From the NCBI GenBank assembly GCA_038501785.1, contig JBAMJR010000011.1:4899501-4963500 (forward strand): DNA of 64,000 bases, in the 5' to 3' direction. This document shows positions 1 to 13,100 of this stretch, in pieces. Source of the DNA: Myoxocephalus aenaeus (Eukaryota > Chordata > Actinopteri > Perciformes > Cottidae). Made by a program: the position numbers and the translations under genes. Under the pieces are notes generated by a model. It ran no database searches and was not told the DNA's origin. It saw only the letters and a program-made list of their open reading frames with translations. Every line of letters starts with the position of its first letter. Positions within the stretch are counted from its first letter, which is position 1.

Positions 1-805
1 TTCTGGACCAGTGTAGCTCACTCACTCATTACTGGAAGTTTCAGAGTCTCTGTTCACCAATAGCTTCAGCAGCTTCTCGAGCATCAACACTGGAACTTCT
101 GTGCTAAAAGAAAAGTGACTGCATCAATATCCCAGCCCAGCCACGAAACCCGATGACCAATTAAAATGGATAAAAAAATAATAAAACCACCCACTTCTGT
201 TCAGCAATGTTCTGTACAACTCACTCACTACTCACTCTAGAGCCGATTGGTGCCGGATTTTAGAGGCCGATACTTAACAGTATATATCGATAATTAAGAG
301 TTTAAATAAATGCCCCCCTAAAAAAAAAATCCTTAAAAAGGAGTTGTGACCAACATAATGTACGTATCGTGGCTACAACTAACAATTATGTCCCCTTTCA
401 TTCCAGATGAATGGATTCTTCTTCATCAAAAAACAGCTCACTAACAGCTCAGATTCTCAGCTGCCATGTGAAGCTGACACTCGTTTTCGTCACTTCTCGC
501 GTTACTCATCAGCCGCATAAACCGATACAATACATCCACACTGGCTTTAAAGAGGCCGGTATCGGCCATGCTGCTACATCAGTCAGGCTCCAGCTCACAC
601 CGATTTGAAATGACGTGATGTATATTAAAAGCATGAGTCAATTCCGTTTGAGTCAAACTGACCACTAGGAAGATGTTGATGTCATTGCTCAGAGGGGATG
701 CTGATTTGTAAAGCTGTGGCAGTCCACCAGAGATCGGGCGCTCGTGATAACACCCCTTCTCTGTTTATGTCATAATTAGTAAAATGTGACCGTGGTTACC
801 TCAGG

Positions 806-831
806 CCCCCCCCCCCCCCCCCCCCCCCCCC
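806..831. repeat. C26 homopolymer
   Basis: Twenty-six consecutive cytosines, unusually long for a homopolymer; the length in the assembly may be unreliable. Confidence 0.9.
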
Positions 832-1180
832 ACATCTGCAGGCTGCTCCCTCCCTCCGATTACACTCACAACCCCGGAGACTCCGCAGTACAATGAGCGG
901 CTAAACAAGTGATGATCGAGGGGCCTTTAGGCTCTGGCTGGACTCCCAAAGCCAACAAGAGGACCTCCATACACACACACACACACACACACACACCCTC
1001 CTCCCCTTCTCTAGTGGAAAGGGGAGGCCACAGTGAAGGTCCTAAGTGAAAACAACTGGAGCTTGGTGCTGTATGATTCCTCTTTTTCCGCCACTCCCTC
1101 AGCACGGACCGGTCCAGAGCGCCGAGCTGGAGCTCAGTGTTAGCACGATCCCCTTACTGCAGTCAACCACATGCTAGTAT

Positions 1181-1181
<1 letters not shown>

Positions 1182-1248
<67 letters not shown>
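1182..1248. repeat. (CA)n microsatellite, 67 bp
   Basis: Uninterrupted CA dinucleotide repeat of about 33 units. The histidine/threonine frame across it is a repeat artefact. Confidence 0.97.
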
Positions 1249-1251
<3 letters not shown>

Positions 1252-1620
1252 TGTACAGACGTTAATGTAAACAGACACGTGGGCACATACACAATCACAC
1301 ACACTGCAGCTAATGGTGACCAGATGTGGGGAAGTGATGTGCGGTTTCTTGCGGTTTTTGGTCTAATCGCAGAGTATTGGACCGAGCTTTCTCTGGCTGC
1401 TTCGCCCTCAGACCTGCTTCTTCCTTGACCCCATTTCCCTTATCACACTTTATACTCAAAACAATGTAATGTCAGAGCTTAATTCATCATTTGTAGCACT
1501 GGTAAAAAAAAAAAGCGTGGATGAGAGTGACAGGAGCTTTTAAAAACCCACATGCATGTGCAGCTCGTGGCACGAGGTCTCAGTAAGTGTACACTGTGTT
1601 TTTCTTTGCTCTCAACTGAC

Positions 1621-1747
1621 CTGTTTCCTCCAATTGATCAGATCCATCCACCACGACCAGCGGCTTGGTAGACGTCTTGGAGTTCATCACCATCGCCAGG
1701 ATGTTGTCCACAGAAAGAGAATCGCAGGTCTCACTGGGTTGCAGGCA
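1621..1747 (-). CDS. tgfbr3: tgfbr3 exon 14: post-ZP juxtamembrane segment (residues 716-757, partial gene end)
   Basis: It encodes CLQPSETCDSLSVDN, ILAMVMNSKTSTKPLVVVD, aligned with human CVPPDEACTSLDAS, IIWAMMQNKKTFTKPLAVI. The acceptor is CTGTCCACACAG and the donor is GAAACAG followed by GTCAGT, leaving in phase 1. No transmembrane-coding frame is visible between here and position 1, so the membrane and cytoplasmic exons lie outside the window. Confidence 0.92.
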
Positions 1748-4103
1748 CTGTGTGGACAGAATTTACTTTAAACTAAAACTTACTGTGAAGAAATCGCCCC
1801 CCACAAAAAAAAGACACACGACACTCTGTAAAAAAACTATTTTACGCCTTACAGAAAAATAGTTTTTTCAAAAAGCAAACATTCACATTTCTCGAGGAAA
1901 TGTCTTCTGTCACACCTGACTGGAGTATAAACTTGTAAACCAAACAAATGACAAACTCAGTGAGCATGAACCAGAGCCTGATTGGAAATCTGAGTATGAC
2001 AATTAGATTCGCTGCCACAAGTCAGCCACAACTTTATCACTACTTTTATTTATTCTTTAGGTGAAAAGAAATACAAAATATATTTAAAAAAATTCTACGA
2101 GCTGGACAGATAACAGTGAGATAAAAAATTTAAGATGCTTCTGCAGCTGGATACTTGGCAAACCTGACATTGATTCATGTTTCCTGCTTAGCTTCAGGTG
2201 CAGACCAGCCGGAGTAAAAGATGGAGCACTACTTCCCCGAGATCTCCCCAAAACAAAAACCCTGCTAATACTCTATGCCTCAGGAGAGACAGTACAGTCA
2301 AAGCACTGCAGAGGCCAAAAGATAAAAAGTAATTTGGGGAAGATTATACTGCATACCATGGGTAGTCTCTGGTTGCTTCGAGATCTCTTGGAGCACAGAG
2401 ACATCTCACAGTGCAGGAAGAGCAGGGACATGTTGAACTTTGAGTTGAAGGTGAAGCTGAAGCTCTTCTTCTCCGCCTGTGTGCGAGGGACCGGGAAGTT
2501 CCTCTGAGAGTAGTACCTGACGGAGTCGTCCGTGGGGCAGACGGTCTCGATGAGAGTGTAGCCTGAGACCACACTGGGGTTGGAGTTGGGAGAAATGAAG
2601 CACGATATGAGGGTGAACCCCAGCTCCGGATCGGATGCAGCAGATGTGACCTGGAGGAGCGCATGAGGGAGAAGGGAAAAATAAATATGTATTCTTCAAT
2701 TACTTATCCTTAGTGAAGGCAAGCCGCTTTGTGTAACTAAGATGATGGACGGGTGAAATTGATTGTTAGTGACTAAAGTTGAGCAAGAATACAATGCTAG
2801 GCTGATCAACACTAATGCCATCATTTATACTGCTCTTATGCAGAATATTTCCATTTCACACCCACTGGAGAGTTGTGTTGATTTAATTTAATTTAAATCC
2901 CAGCCCAAAAAATGGGCAGTATGACTGTTCCTTTCGCTAATCAATATTTTGTACAGAAACAATCTTACTACATTCTGTAATGTGGGCGTGGTTGCCCATG
3001 ATGATAAACCCAGTTTACGTCAGCTCTACGAAGCTTTATAAGCGTCTTTTGGCTCATTTTTGGGGGGATTTGCAGACGTATCTTTAATGTCAAGATTGCT
3101 GTCATTAACACCGTTACACGTTACAGACACAGTGAAGCACTTAGCAGCTAAATAATCAGATATTTGCCTCATGAGTTGGTGGCAACCAGACCAGAGGAGA
3201 GTGAATATTGGACTATTATTCATCAGGTGGGCACGAAAACGGCTCAAAATGAATATTTAATGCCTGTTGGATGGGGAGCAACTGTTAGCTTGACACATGT
3301 CAACTGCAGTAGTATTTCACTTAGGATGCTAGTTGTGTCTTTCCACCCACAACCTTCCCTTGAGTTATTATTCCTCCTTCTTTTGGATTATCAGTGATGG
3401 CATCCTCATTGAAAAAGGTCTCGCATGCACAAACACACAGAAAACCCTTTGTAACCAGCTGGCTCAGCGTCCACGCCGTCAGCGAACCACCTCCCGCTGA
3501 TATCGTCATAAATCATCTTGTCAGGTGACCTCAGAGTATGAGTCTTTGCCATCTCTTACATGACCTCCATAATTGTGTTGTGAAAGTAGGGATTTTGAGG
3601 CAGACAAGACAGGACACGGAGACAGAGGAGGCGATGCAAAGAATAAGAGGGGGGTGAAAGTGAGTATTTTTCTGCCGCAACTAGACAACATAAAAAGTGT
3701 ACTTCGTGGATGCCGCACTGAGAGATCAAAGCCGTTAAAGGCCCCGACAGAGAGCACAGTTTTCTAGACCAAACGCTGCATTAATCTGCAAAACACGCAT
3801 TAACACATCCCCGACACAAAACGATGATTTATTAGAAGTGCAAGGCGTACCTCCACGAAGACCTGCTGCTGCTGCGAGACGGTGTAGAAGGCCTGGCGCG
3901 AGGGGTTGTTGAACGGCAGCGTGTTGTACAACTCCATGTTAAACGTCATGTTGCTCACCGGTTGCCTGCCGGGTCCTGGAACAATCCTGGGAAGCGTTGC
4001 CGAGGTTTCTTGGTTCTTTCGGTACGTGCAGTTGAACTAGGAGGGGAATGAGACGACGGCAACGCGAATATCAGCATCTGATACCACTGCTAAGCACCTT
4101 CAC

Positions 4104-4187
<84 letters not shown>

Positions 4188-7100
4188 ACCACATTAGGAC
4201 GGATCAGAAAATGGAGAAGGAACACAAACTATAAACAAGATCAATAAGTGGGAGACGGGGATCGGATGAGACAAAGGGAAAATACGTTCGTAGAGGGAAT
4301 GAAATGGAGAAACTTCAAAAAATGAAAATGTCAGGTCAAGTCCATAAAACAGACATCATGGAAAGACAAGGAGATTGCAAAAGGAGTCTTTATGTGCACC
4401 AGGGGACACTGGGAAATGGAGTTTCTTCCAGCTCTGAATGATTTACATAGAGATGGAGATGATCATTGGTCTCTACTTGTCAACTTCCCCCCCCCCGAGA
4501 CGGAGCCACGATGATTCTCACCACTATGACGGACTGGTGCTCCGTCGGCTCCGTGAACGTCCTCTCTAACTCCACCGGGTCTCTCGGGAACAGCACTTCT
4601 CCAGATTCCAGATCCTCGTAATCCAGCGGCCCGCCACTCCCGTCCTTGGTCTCAGCATGACTTATCAAGACCTGCAATCCACAGAGACGCACGTTACTCA
4701 ACCAACCCTAAGCGGCGTCAGCTAGTGAGTGGAAACGAAACCTTTCACGAAAATCCTTTCCAGACTTTTATTTATTGTATTAATCTTAAAACAAATCCAG
4801 TTGTGAGTAGTGTTCCGTAAGCCAAAGACACGGCGATTTGAATCTTTGAGACAAAAGTGTTGCCAAAAGACATTCTGCAACCGATGAGTTGGATTTAAAA
4901 TGTGGGAATGTCCCGTGGCTTCAGCAGTGGGACTCATCCTGGACAAAAACATCAAATTTACTTTTCATTTCTCAGTGGAGCGGAAGAATGTCAGGGGTCT
5001 GACATGAGGGCCCGCCGCTTTAAGATAATTCAGATTTAATGAGGCGAGAGGACAATCTCAGTGATGCTGACAGTGTTTTTCTTGAGTCTGCAACAAATTA
5101 GTGAGTTGATTTGCCGTTGGTGCCACTGCGGAATTAAATCAACATGTCACAGGACAGCAGAAACAACAGACCAAACACATTATCTTTGACGTGTTGGGAC
5201 CCAGACAATTACATTTTTATCTCTTTTGACTCGAGGTCAGAGGTTATCCCTGCATCCAAGCGCAAACACAAAAGACGACCTTGGACTCGTGCCCAGGTTT
5301 TCAGCAAATGTGTTGTTCCAAATTTCCCCCACAAAAGATCTCAAAAGGTCAGGGAGGAAGTGATTCATCCTTGCTTGTTAGAACAAACACGCTGAATGAA
5401 TGCATTCCACAATAATGAAGACAACTCGGATGTCAGACGTGAACGCTGAATCCCACACTGTTCACCAGCAGAAACTACTCATCATATTTTTCCATTCTCC
5501 ATTCATCCCGAAAAGAAAAAAGTAAAAACAATTTGCGTGAAAAGTGTTTCAGCGTCAAGCCCCTGAGTGGGCGTTTTCTATCAGCTCTTGACATCTGATA
5601 GCTGCCGTTGCTCGGAAACATGTTGTCAACTTCCGTGACGCTCTGCTGACTGGAGGATGTCACTTGATCAACAAGACCATGACGCCTTGGTTATGTACCA
5701 TGAGAGTTTTAAGATGTGCGGACTAGCTTCCACTCAGAAAGGGTTTCCGCCTAGTTAGGCTGACATTGTTGGAGCCGTTGGTTGACTGCCCATGTTGGAA
5801 TTGAGGCGATATAATTTCACGGCATGCATCAAATTATTGACAAGTTATTGTCAGTTAAAGCCAGAAACTCCCTTCCCCTTGAGAACAGCAGCACTAATGT
5901 AGAGGATGCTGTCACGGGAGAAGAATGTATGAAACCTAATAATTTCTTCTTTTCAGTAATTACAATTTGAACCAAATAAGTACACAAAGCAAATACCATG
6001 GATGCTGATTGCGATTCTTAATTTCAGTTGGAAACACTTTCTTTGTACATATATTATAAACTAAGGGGCCCCTTCACATGGTTCAGTTAAACCAGCTTTG
6101 TTTGCATGACTTGTTTTAGACTCAAATGTAACATTGGGTGTTGTACTCACAGAGTTGATGTGGAGGGCCATTGGGCTTCCCTGCATGGGAAACACGGTGG
6201 TCAGACAGCCAGTCAGAGGAGTCTCCAGAGTGTAGTGGGTGGCATTGACTGTTGCTTTGCAAGCTGGGTCTTGAAGAGTGAGGTTGGCATGAGGAAACCC
6301 ATTCGCCTGAGGAAACGTCAAAAAACCAATGGCAACATTGGATGAATATCAAAAAGAAAAACTTTTCCTTTATTAACTCATTTTCTGAATAAAAAAGATT
6401 AAAAGAGTGGTTGTGTGAGACTTTGAGTTCCCAGGAATAAACAAATCCCACAAGGTGGTCTCGCTCCAGCCCCAGCTTCTCCTAATTACAGTCTATGCCA
6501 GTTTCCATTCTGTGATGTGGGCTGACTGTGCCAGCCCCGCGTTCAGACGCCAAATGTTGGGGGAACGTTGTGCGTCTTGCTTCAATGTCGGCTTTTGTTT
6601 AAAAGGGAGGCTGGCATTTGAATAAAAAGTAATAGAATAATTACAACATTTCTACCGCATTGTACCGCATTTCTTTTTATTTTACTTTTGTCGACCTGAA
6701 ACTTACTTTAATCCGTTTATCAACAGCCAATACTGATCTCAGTGGAAGGCCCTCATATAAATCTACAAGTGACCTTTAGATTTGTTACCACACTGAGCAT
6801 TGTGGTGTAATAAAGTGCAAGCTTTAGAGGATTTTCAGATATCAAAAAACCTTGCAGCATGGAGGTTTATGTTGGCATTTTCTAATCGCAGTGCAGAGGA
6901 GAATCATTCTGGCCCCTGATTGGTCCTGACACATTCTCTTTGGGTGTCCTCTATGTTTGTTGTTTTCCGTTCTTCTTTTCACAATTTGTCACATCAAGTC
7001 TGCGTCGCAAGGGGAGAAATGGTAAAAACAAAAACAAAAAAATACCCAGAGGCAAATGCGACTGATCGGACCCTGAAACAATTTTCATATATATTTATAC

Positions 7101-10100
7101 AAAAGATATACATGCGATTTGAATATTTTAATTGATGACACTGAATTAGGTTTGGTTGGGAAACACAACGTTTGTTTTGTTTTGTTCTTCGCTTGAATAA
7201 ATGTGATCGAGCCCTATAAAAAAAAGTTATGTCTGTCTATTTAACATTAGAGGGGAACATTCCTCAACCGGTTGTCTCCTGTGCTGTAACAACTTTTTGC
7301 TCAATTGATTAGCTGATTAACAGAAAAAGTATTTATCTAATACGATTGTTATGATTTCAAATAAGAAAAACACAATTTCCTGGTTAGAGTTACATATTCC
7401 CTAATCGTCTTACTAAAATGAATAAATGAATACTCTTGGTAGTAAATCATTTAACTTTTTTTGTGTGTGTTGTATGCTATTTATGGATAACATGTCTGTG
7501 TTTTGGTGTTTTTGGTGTTATTCGTGTTACACTTGATGCCTTATATGTTTCTAGGCAGGATCCAATATGGATAAAATCACGCTGCCCACTCACTTGAAGG
7601 CTTTCTTTATCGATGCTGACCACCATCCTCTTGTCCTCACACTGCACGCTGAGGCCGACACTCAGAGTTCCCTGATGCTCTTCGGGCTCCCTGTTCTCCC
7701 AGGGCCGTTCGTCGAAGGGGGAGGGCAGAGACAGGAAGGGCAGGCCGTCGGACGCAGGCGGGGGGAAGGGAAAGGGCAGACCGGAGCGTCGGGCTGCGGC
7801 TCCAGCGCTCGGATGGAGACTCGAGTCGCGCAGGATGGAGAGCTCTGGAAGCAGCATGCTCTCCAGAGGATCCACCACATCTGGAAGTCACACGTTGTTA
7901 GAACCTCACAAGGCTGGTTTTACAGGCAGGGAAATTACCTGGACACACTATGTCAATTTCTGCCTCAGTACAATTACATTCGGGGGATGTTTCTCCAGTT
8001 TACCTGGCTCTCTGAGGCGGATGTTGAAGTGGTTAGCTACGGGCGTGCTGGTGTAAGACGTGACTGGACCGTAGCCGTGCTCCTCTGCCCACTTGATCAA
8101 GGCTTGTGGCCCCGGTGGCAAGTGCTGCTTGGGGGATTTTGACACTTGCATCAGTCTCTCCGTGTTCAAACTGACACTCACGGTATCAGAGGCCTGTGGA
8201 GAAGAAAGCAGAGTCGGGACTTATCTTGTCTTATCGAAGACTATAGACAGTATTTACGTCAGCTCCTTTAGGATCTTCATGAACAAAAGACATGATTCAC
8301 TGCTCCACAGGTATCCGACTTCAAGTACAGTCCTGCTCTCAGTCTGCGCCAAGTGTGAATCATGTGCATGGGCGTGAGGCGATGGGCGTGCCGGTGCTCG
8401 ATCATCGTTGAGACACCAACGGGTTGGTTTGCTCCTAAAAGTCGTGTCTTGCTCAGCTGCGCAACATGCAGCACTGATTAATTCTCACAGTCATTTCTCA
8501 CACACTCAGAGGCCTCGGTTTTTACGAGGCTATCGTATCACATAAATTGTTGTCACTCTCCCAAACACTGGTTGCGCAAGGCCAGCATCCCGCGTGTCAT
8601 CGCTGTCAAATAAAAGTCTTAAATGTCAGCTCTTTGGGAACAAAACCTTGGTCTGTGTTCAGACTGACCATCTGCCTGTGGTCTAACGTTGATGATAACG
8701 TGCGGCAGCAACAAACAAACCCTTCAAAGACACATTCACCATGTATTCTGGTAACTTGTGAACATGTATTCAATGTTGAAACACTTCTGAGCTACAGAGA
8801 TATGACAAGGAAACCAAAAATGTCTCCCTCGTAATGGTGCTGGAGGGATTCACCCTCTGTGGACCATGAGTGTCTGAACATAGTTGTACGCCAATCCATC
8901 TGCTAGTGGAGATATCTCATGTCTGGACCAAAGTGGTGGACAAAAATGACCTACATTCCTGACCCAAACATTGTTGCACAGGGGCAAAGTGTCAAGCACA
9001 CAAATCCGTTGGGAACTTCCACCAGAGGCCTCGCAATCAACTCTCTGACCTGGCATCACGCTCACCCGACCCCACCGACTCACTGTACGGCGGCGACCCG
9101 GCAGCTGTACAAACACAGCAACGCGCCTGGCAAAAAGTGCCGTGTCATGGCTGAGGCAGCCCCGTCGGAGTATCAGCGTTACACGGTGAGGAAACACAGA
9201 CCCCCCCCTTGCACACCTCCACTGACAATCCGTACAAGCCCAGCGAAGGTAAGCTGACAGGGAACGAGACTCCATCTTCGTCATCTAAACCGAAAAATAC
9301 CAGAAGTCACTGGACAAATTTTGATAAATGCACAACATTAGAGGGTCTGCTTCAGTGTTAATGCACTGTCAAAAGCCAAGGTTTAAGATTCCATCCCTGG
9401 AGCAATTTACAGTGTTTGGACGACTGCCAATTCCCCATCGACACGATCTACCGTTGTGTACATAGGTGTCATATTCTTATAGTTCCTAAGGGTTCTCGGA
9501 GACTTCAGCACTAATGAAGATTTAATATCAATACTCAGCTTTGATAAGTATAATACCAGTTTTTCAAGTAAAGGGCATTCTGATATATCGCAGTAATTAG
9601 CCAGTGTTTGTCTTGTCGTGCGTGGCGAGGAGCTCCCAGCGGGGTGAGCAGCTCAGGCTCCGTGTGAAGCTGAAGTACAGCAGTGGTCTTGGCTCTGAAC
9701 ACGTGTGTGACACACACACACACACACACACCTGCTCCTCCTTGCCGTCACTGGCTCTCAGAACGTGATGACAATGCCTCGAGCTGCCACCGTGAAATTT
9801 CACAGTTCCTCCGAAACCCGTTATCCCCACCCCTCCCCCCGGTGGCGGGGACCAGGCGCCAATTCAACGCACGGAAATTCAGGTGTGTGACGCTCTTCCG
9901 TCATTGCTGCAAAGTGGTGACATTCCTGCCTGCGACATGACATGCGAGCCACTGCGACGCGCGATAAGACTGCATTAAATCTCAGCGGTGAGGATGTTCC
10001 CGGACGAGGGGCTTTTGTGTGTCGTGCTACTCACTTACCACCACATTCAGCCTTCCAAGCACACTGTGGGCCTTGATTACCCAGTTGACAGACTTGGCGC

Positions 10101-13100
10101 ACTTGAGCAGCAAGATGACGTCACGATGCAGCGGGGCATCGTCCTCCAGAGGTCGTAGATCCACTATGACATCCACCTGGAAAGCACTGCAGGAAAGGAA
10201 AGAGGGAAAAACTGAATTTTTGGACGGCGAGGTCTACGCGTTGTTATTGTGCCTCTTGTGTCTGGCCAACTAATTAAAAAGAAAAGAAGAAAAAAAAGAC
10301 TGGACGCATTCCCAGAAAAGAAATTTATAAAATGCAGACATATGCACGACAGACCAGATAGCGATGGAGTGAGACACGGCTCAGTTCCCAGATCTGCTGT
10401 CTTTTGGGCGAACTAAATTAATCACTCCACTGGGGGAGTGAGGAGATTATCTGTCAAACTTGGGAGTTCGAGACCCAGTTTTGAAAAATCCTTCTCAAAA
10501 AGAACACCGTTAAGTGAAGAGTAATCCCCCCACCACCACCCTCTTGCCTTCATGTGAGTTTCCATCCAAAACAAACTCCCCAGGGCTCCAGTGAGAGCAT
10601 CTTGACCTCGAAAATAAACTATGACAACATGTTCTCTTGGCCTGGGCCGCTCACCTGCTGGAGTTGGGGGCTTGGAGCTCAACGATGTGGACCTCTTGGT
10701 CTTTGTCGGGTCCGGAGAGGATGCAACCCTTTGACGCCTGTGGCTCCACGTAGCCGCCAAGGTAGTTCAGAGACAGGAACTTGGTATCAATCTTGCAGGT
10801 GTCAGAAAACAGCGGATCTGAAAGAGGAGAGATTGTTTGCGTTACCGGTCGGGGGTCCGTGGGGCTATTTTGACCTCCCATAAGGAGAAACACAGCCTTT
10901 TTTGTTAGCAGGTCCCCCCCCCCGCTCTGCTTATGGGAGGAATTCAATGCCTTGTGGAGACTTGGGTGGGGTGGATGTTTGCTTTGTTTGACCCATTCGT
11001 TGCAGCTGACGACCAGCCTCCCTGCTCCCTTCACCACACAGCCCTGCACTAAGTCCCATTGTCCCAGCACTAACCGGGCCCGGCCCTGTGTTGGGTGAGG
11101 CCGTCCATGCCATCACCAGAGTGTGATGGCATGTGTGTTTTCTGGCTTTTTTTTTTTTTTTACGTGGGAAAAGTAAGCACTGTTTTGAACAGAATTCACC
11201 CACAATACCAGGACACTAATATTCATAAACACATTGTTTTCTCTCGACTTTTCACTTTATCGTTAACTGCTAAGAAAGTCCAGAAAGGTTACACCCCCCA
11301 TCTCAGCACTCGGAGAGAAACACAAGACAGCTGCTTCCTTATTTGGCAAACAGAGCCTCGGACAAAGTGTAAACTGAAAGTTGGCACCTTCCTTTCCGGA
11401 ACCCTCGTGGCTCTGGAAGCAGCTGAGAGGGAGACCTTTGAGCGCAGGTCTGGTTGGGAAGCAGAGCGAGGATCTGTCCGTCTTTGCGACACGCCGCGGA
11501 CGATGTGGAGGAGTGGGAAACTATGACTCTTTGCTCAGAGTAAACACTGTGCCACTCGGGTTTTTTTGCCAAACCACAGCCCCCCTAATGACACCAGCCA
11601 AACGCTTGCAGGCTGAGCAACCGCTCTGTGCTCCACAGCAACTAACAACACAGAGGGAGAACTTATCAGCGGAAGCGGTGGGAGCCACCTTATTTCTCTC
11701 CAGACATGAGCCTCGTTTCATTTCCATGTGGTAGAGGATGCTCATTAAAAGTCAAGATGTCCTGTCTGAGAGCTGATGCAAAGTTGGACGTGCTGTTCAC
11801 TGTATGGGCCCAGCGGAGAGAATCCTCCCACCTCCTCCTCACCTTACTTATTAGAAAAATGTGATAGCAATGATCTCTCACCTGCTTACCTCTGCAGAAA
11901 CACAACTTGGAAAAATAGACTAATCTCAGACGTTTCCAATCTGCCGGTTTCTTCTGCATCTTTATTTGCCTCACATACATACATAACTAGCATTACAACC
12001 TTGAGGTTTTATGCCTCCGCCAACCAGTCATGCAGCGGTTTACGTCCATGTCTGTCCAAATTGTCATCACTTGATCATTTTTATCCTATTAGACATTTGT
12101 GTGAAAATATCCTAATTATCATATACATTCTTGGGTTATGGGCAAAAACATGTTTTGTGAGATCCCAGTGACCTTTGACCACCAAGTCCATGAGCCCAAG
12201 TGGGGAAAATTCCTTTTCGACGTTCCTGACACTTCACCTTCACGAGAATAGACAACCCGAAAACATAATATCATCTATTATGTTCAAGACGCCCTTTGGA
12301 GTTTTGGAACAATGTTTTTTTCACAAGCGGGTCCTTGCTTTGTTTTTATCATGTATGCAATACAAAGACGTCCACGCACAAGCACACAAACGGTTGCACC
12401 TTTAAGTTAGGCGGTGCTTAAAGGCTTATATATAATAACTATGAATTATGGATATGTGTTGTTATTTTAAACTCTTTAAAACTTTTTGTTATGTAGCAAG
12501 AAGCTTGTGGTGTAACTACAAAATAATGAATTATCAGTGGACAGCAGGTCACACCTGTTGTACTGGACAGGTGTGACTGTGTGACTGTTAAAAAACGGTA
12601 TCTAAAAATGGATACCGAGATAGTGATACTGCATGCGATACTTAACATTTTTTATAATGCAGCAAAAATACTCAAATACATATACAAGTCTGTGCACTTT
12701 CTTTATATGTATGACTGTTCTTCAGGCTGTACGCAGCTCACTGTTACCACGGGTATCCTGTTAAACAGCAAAAGGGTGAATGCCCGTTGAGGGAAGGAAA
12801 TTCTTTTCCCAGAGTAGTGCACGTAAACCTTTAGCCCGGGTTCAAACACAAAAGCTAAGTAAAGTTATGGGAGCTCAAGGGGAACGGGGAGGCGCGCCTC
12901 AGGGGCCCGTGAGCTATGTTGGGAATTTTGGGAATCTAGCACACACCTTCTCCGACTTTGATGTAGATGTCTTGAGTCATCCTGAGCTCAGAGAACGAGG
13001 TGACGGCCCTGTACTTCTTCTGGGCCCAGTTGAGGAGGTGCTCGTTGCCATGGGGAAGGGTCTCCTTCTGGATCTGGCAGGAGAGGGAGAAGTTTCCTGG

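Larger units (their letters stand above)
1..1620 (-). other. tgfbr3 intron after exon 14, entering from the left edge
   Basis: No coding exon was recognised in either strand here. The stretch holds a 26-base C homopolymer (806-831), a short CA tract (971-995), a long CA tract (1182-1248), and decayed CCGATAC-type repeat pieces around 235-300 and 540-570. The betaglycan transmembrane exon was looked for on the minus strand and not found. Confidence 0.7.

Noticed and set aside
1..1620. Possible betaglycan transmembrane and cytoplasmic exon
   Set aside because: No minus-strand frame with a 20-plus-residue hydrophobic run, or the Ser/Thr-rich tail, in phase 1 after an acceptor was found.
7567..8142. 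191-codon plus-strand frame
   Set aside because: It is antisense to tgfbr3 exons 8 and 9 and exists because those exons are GC-rich; only the minus-strand reading matches betaglycan.
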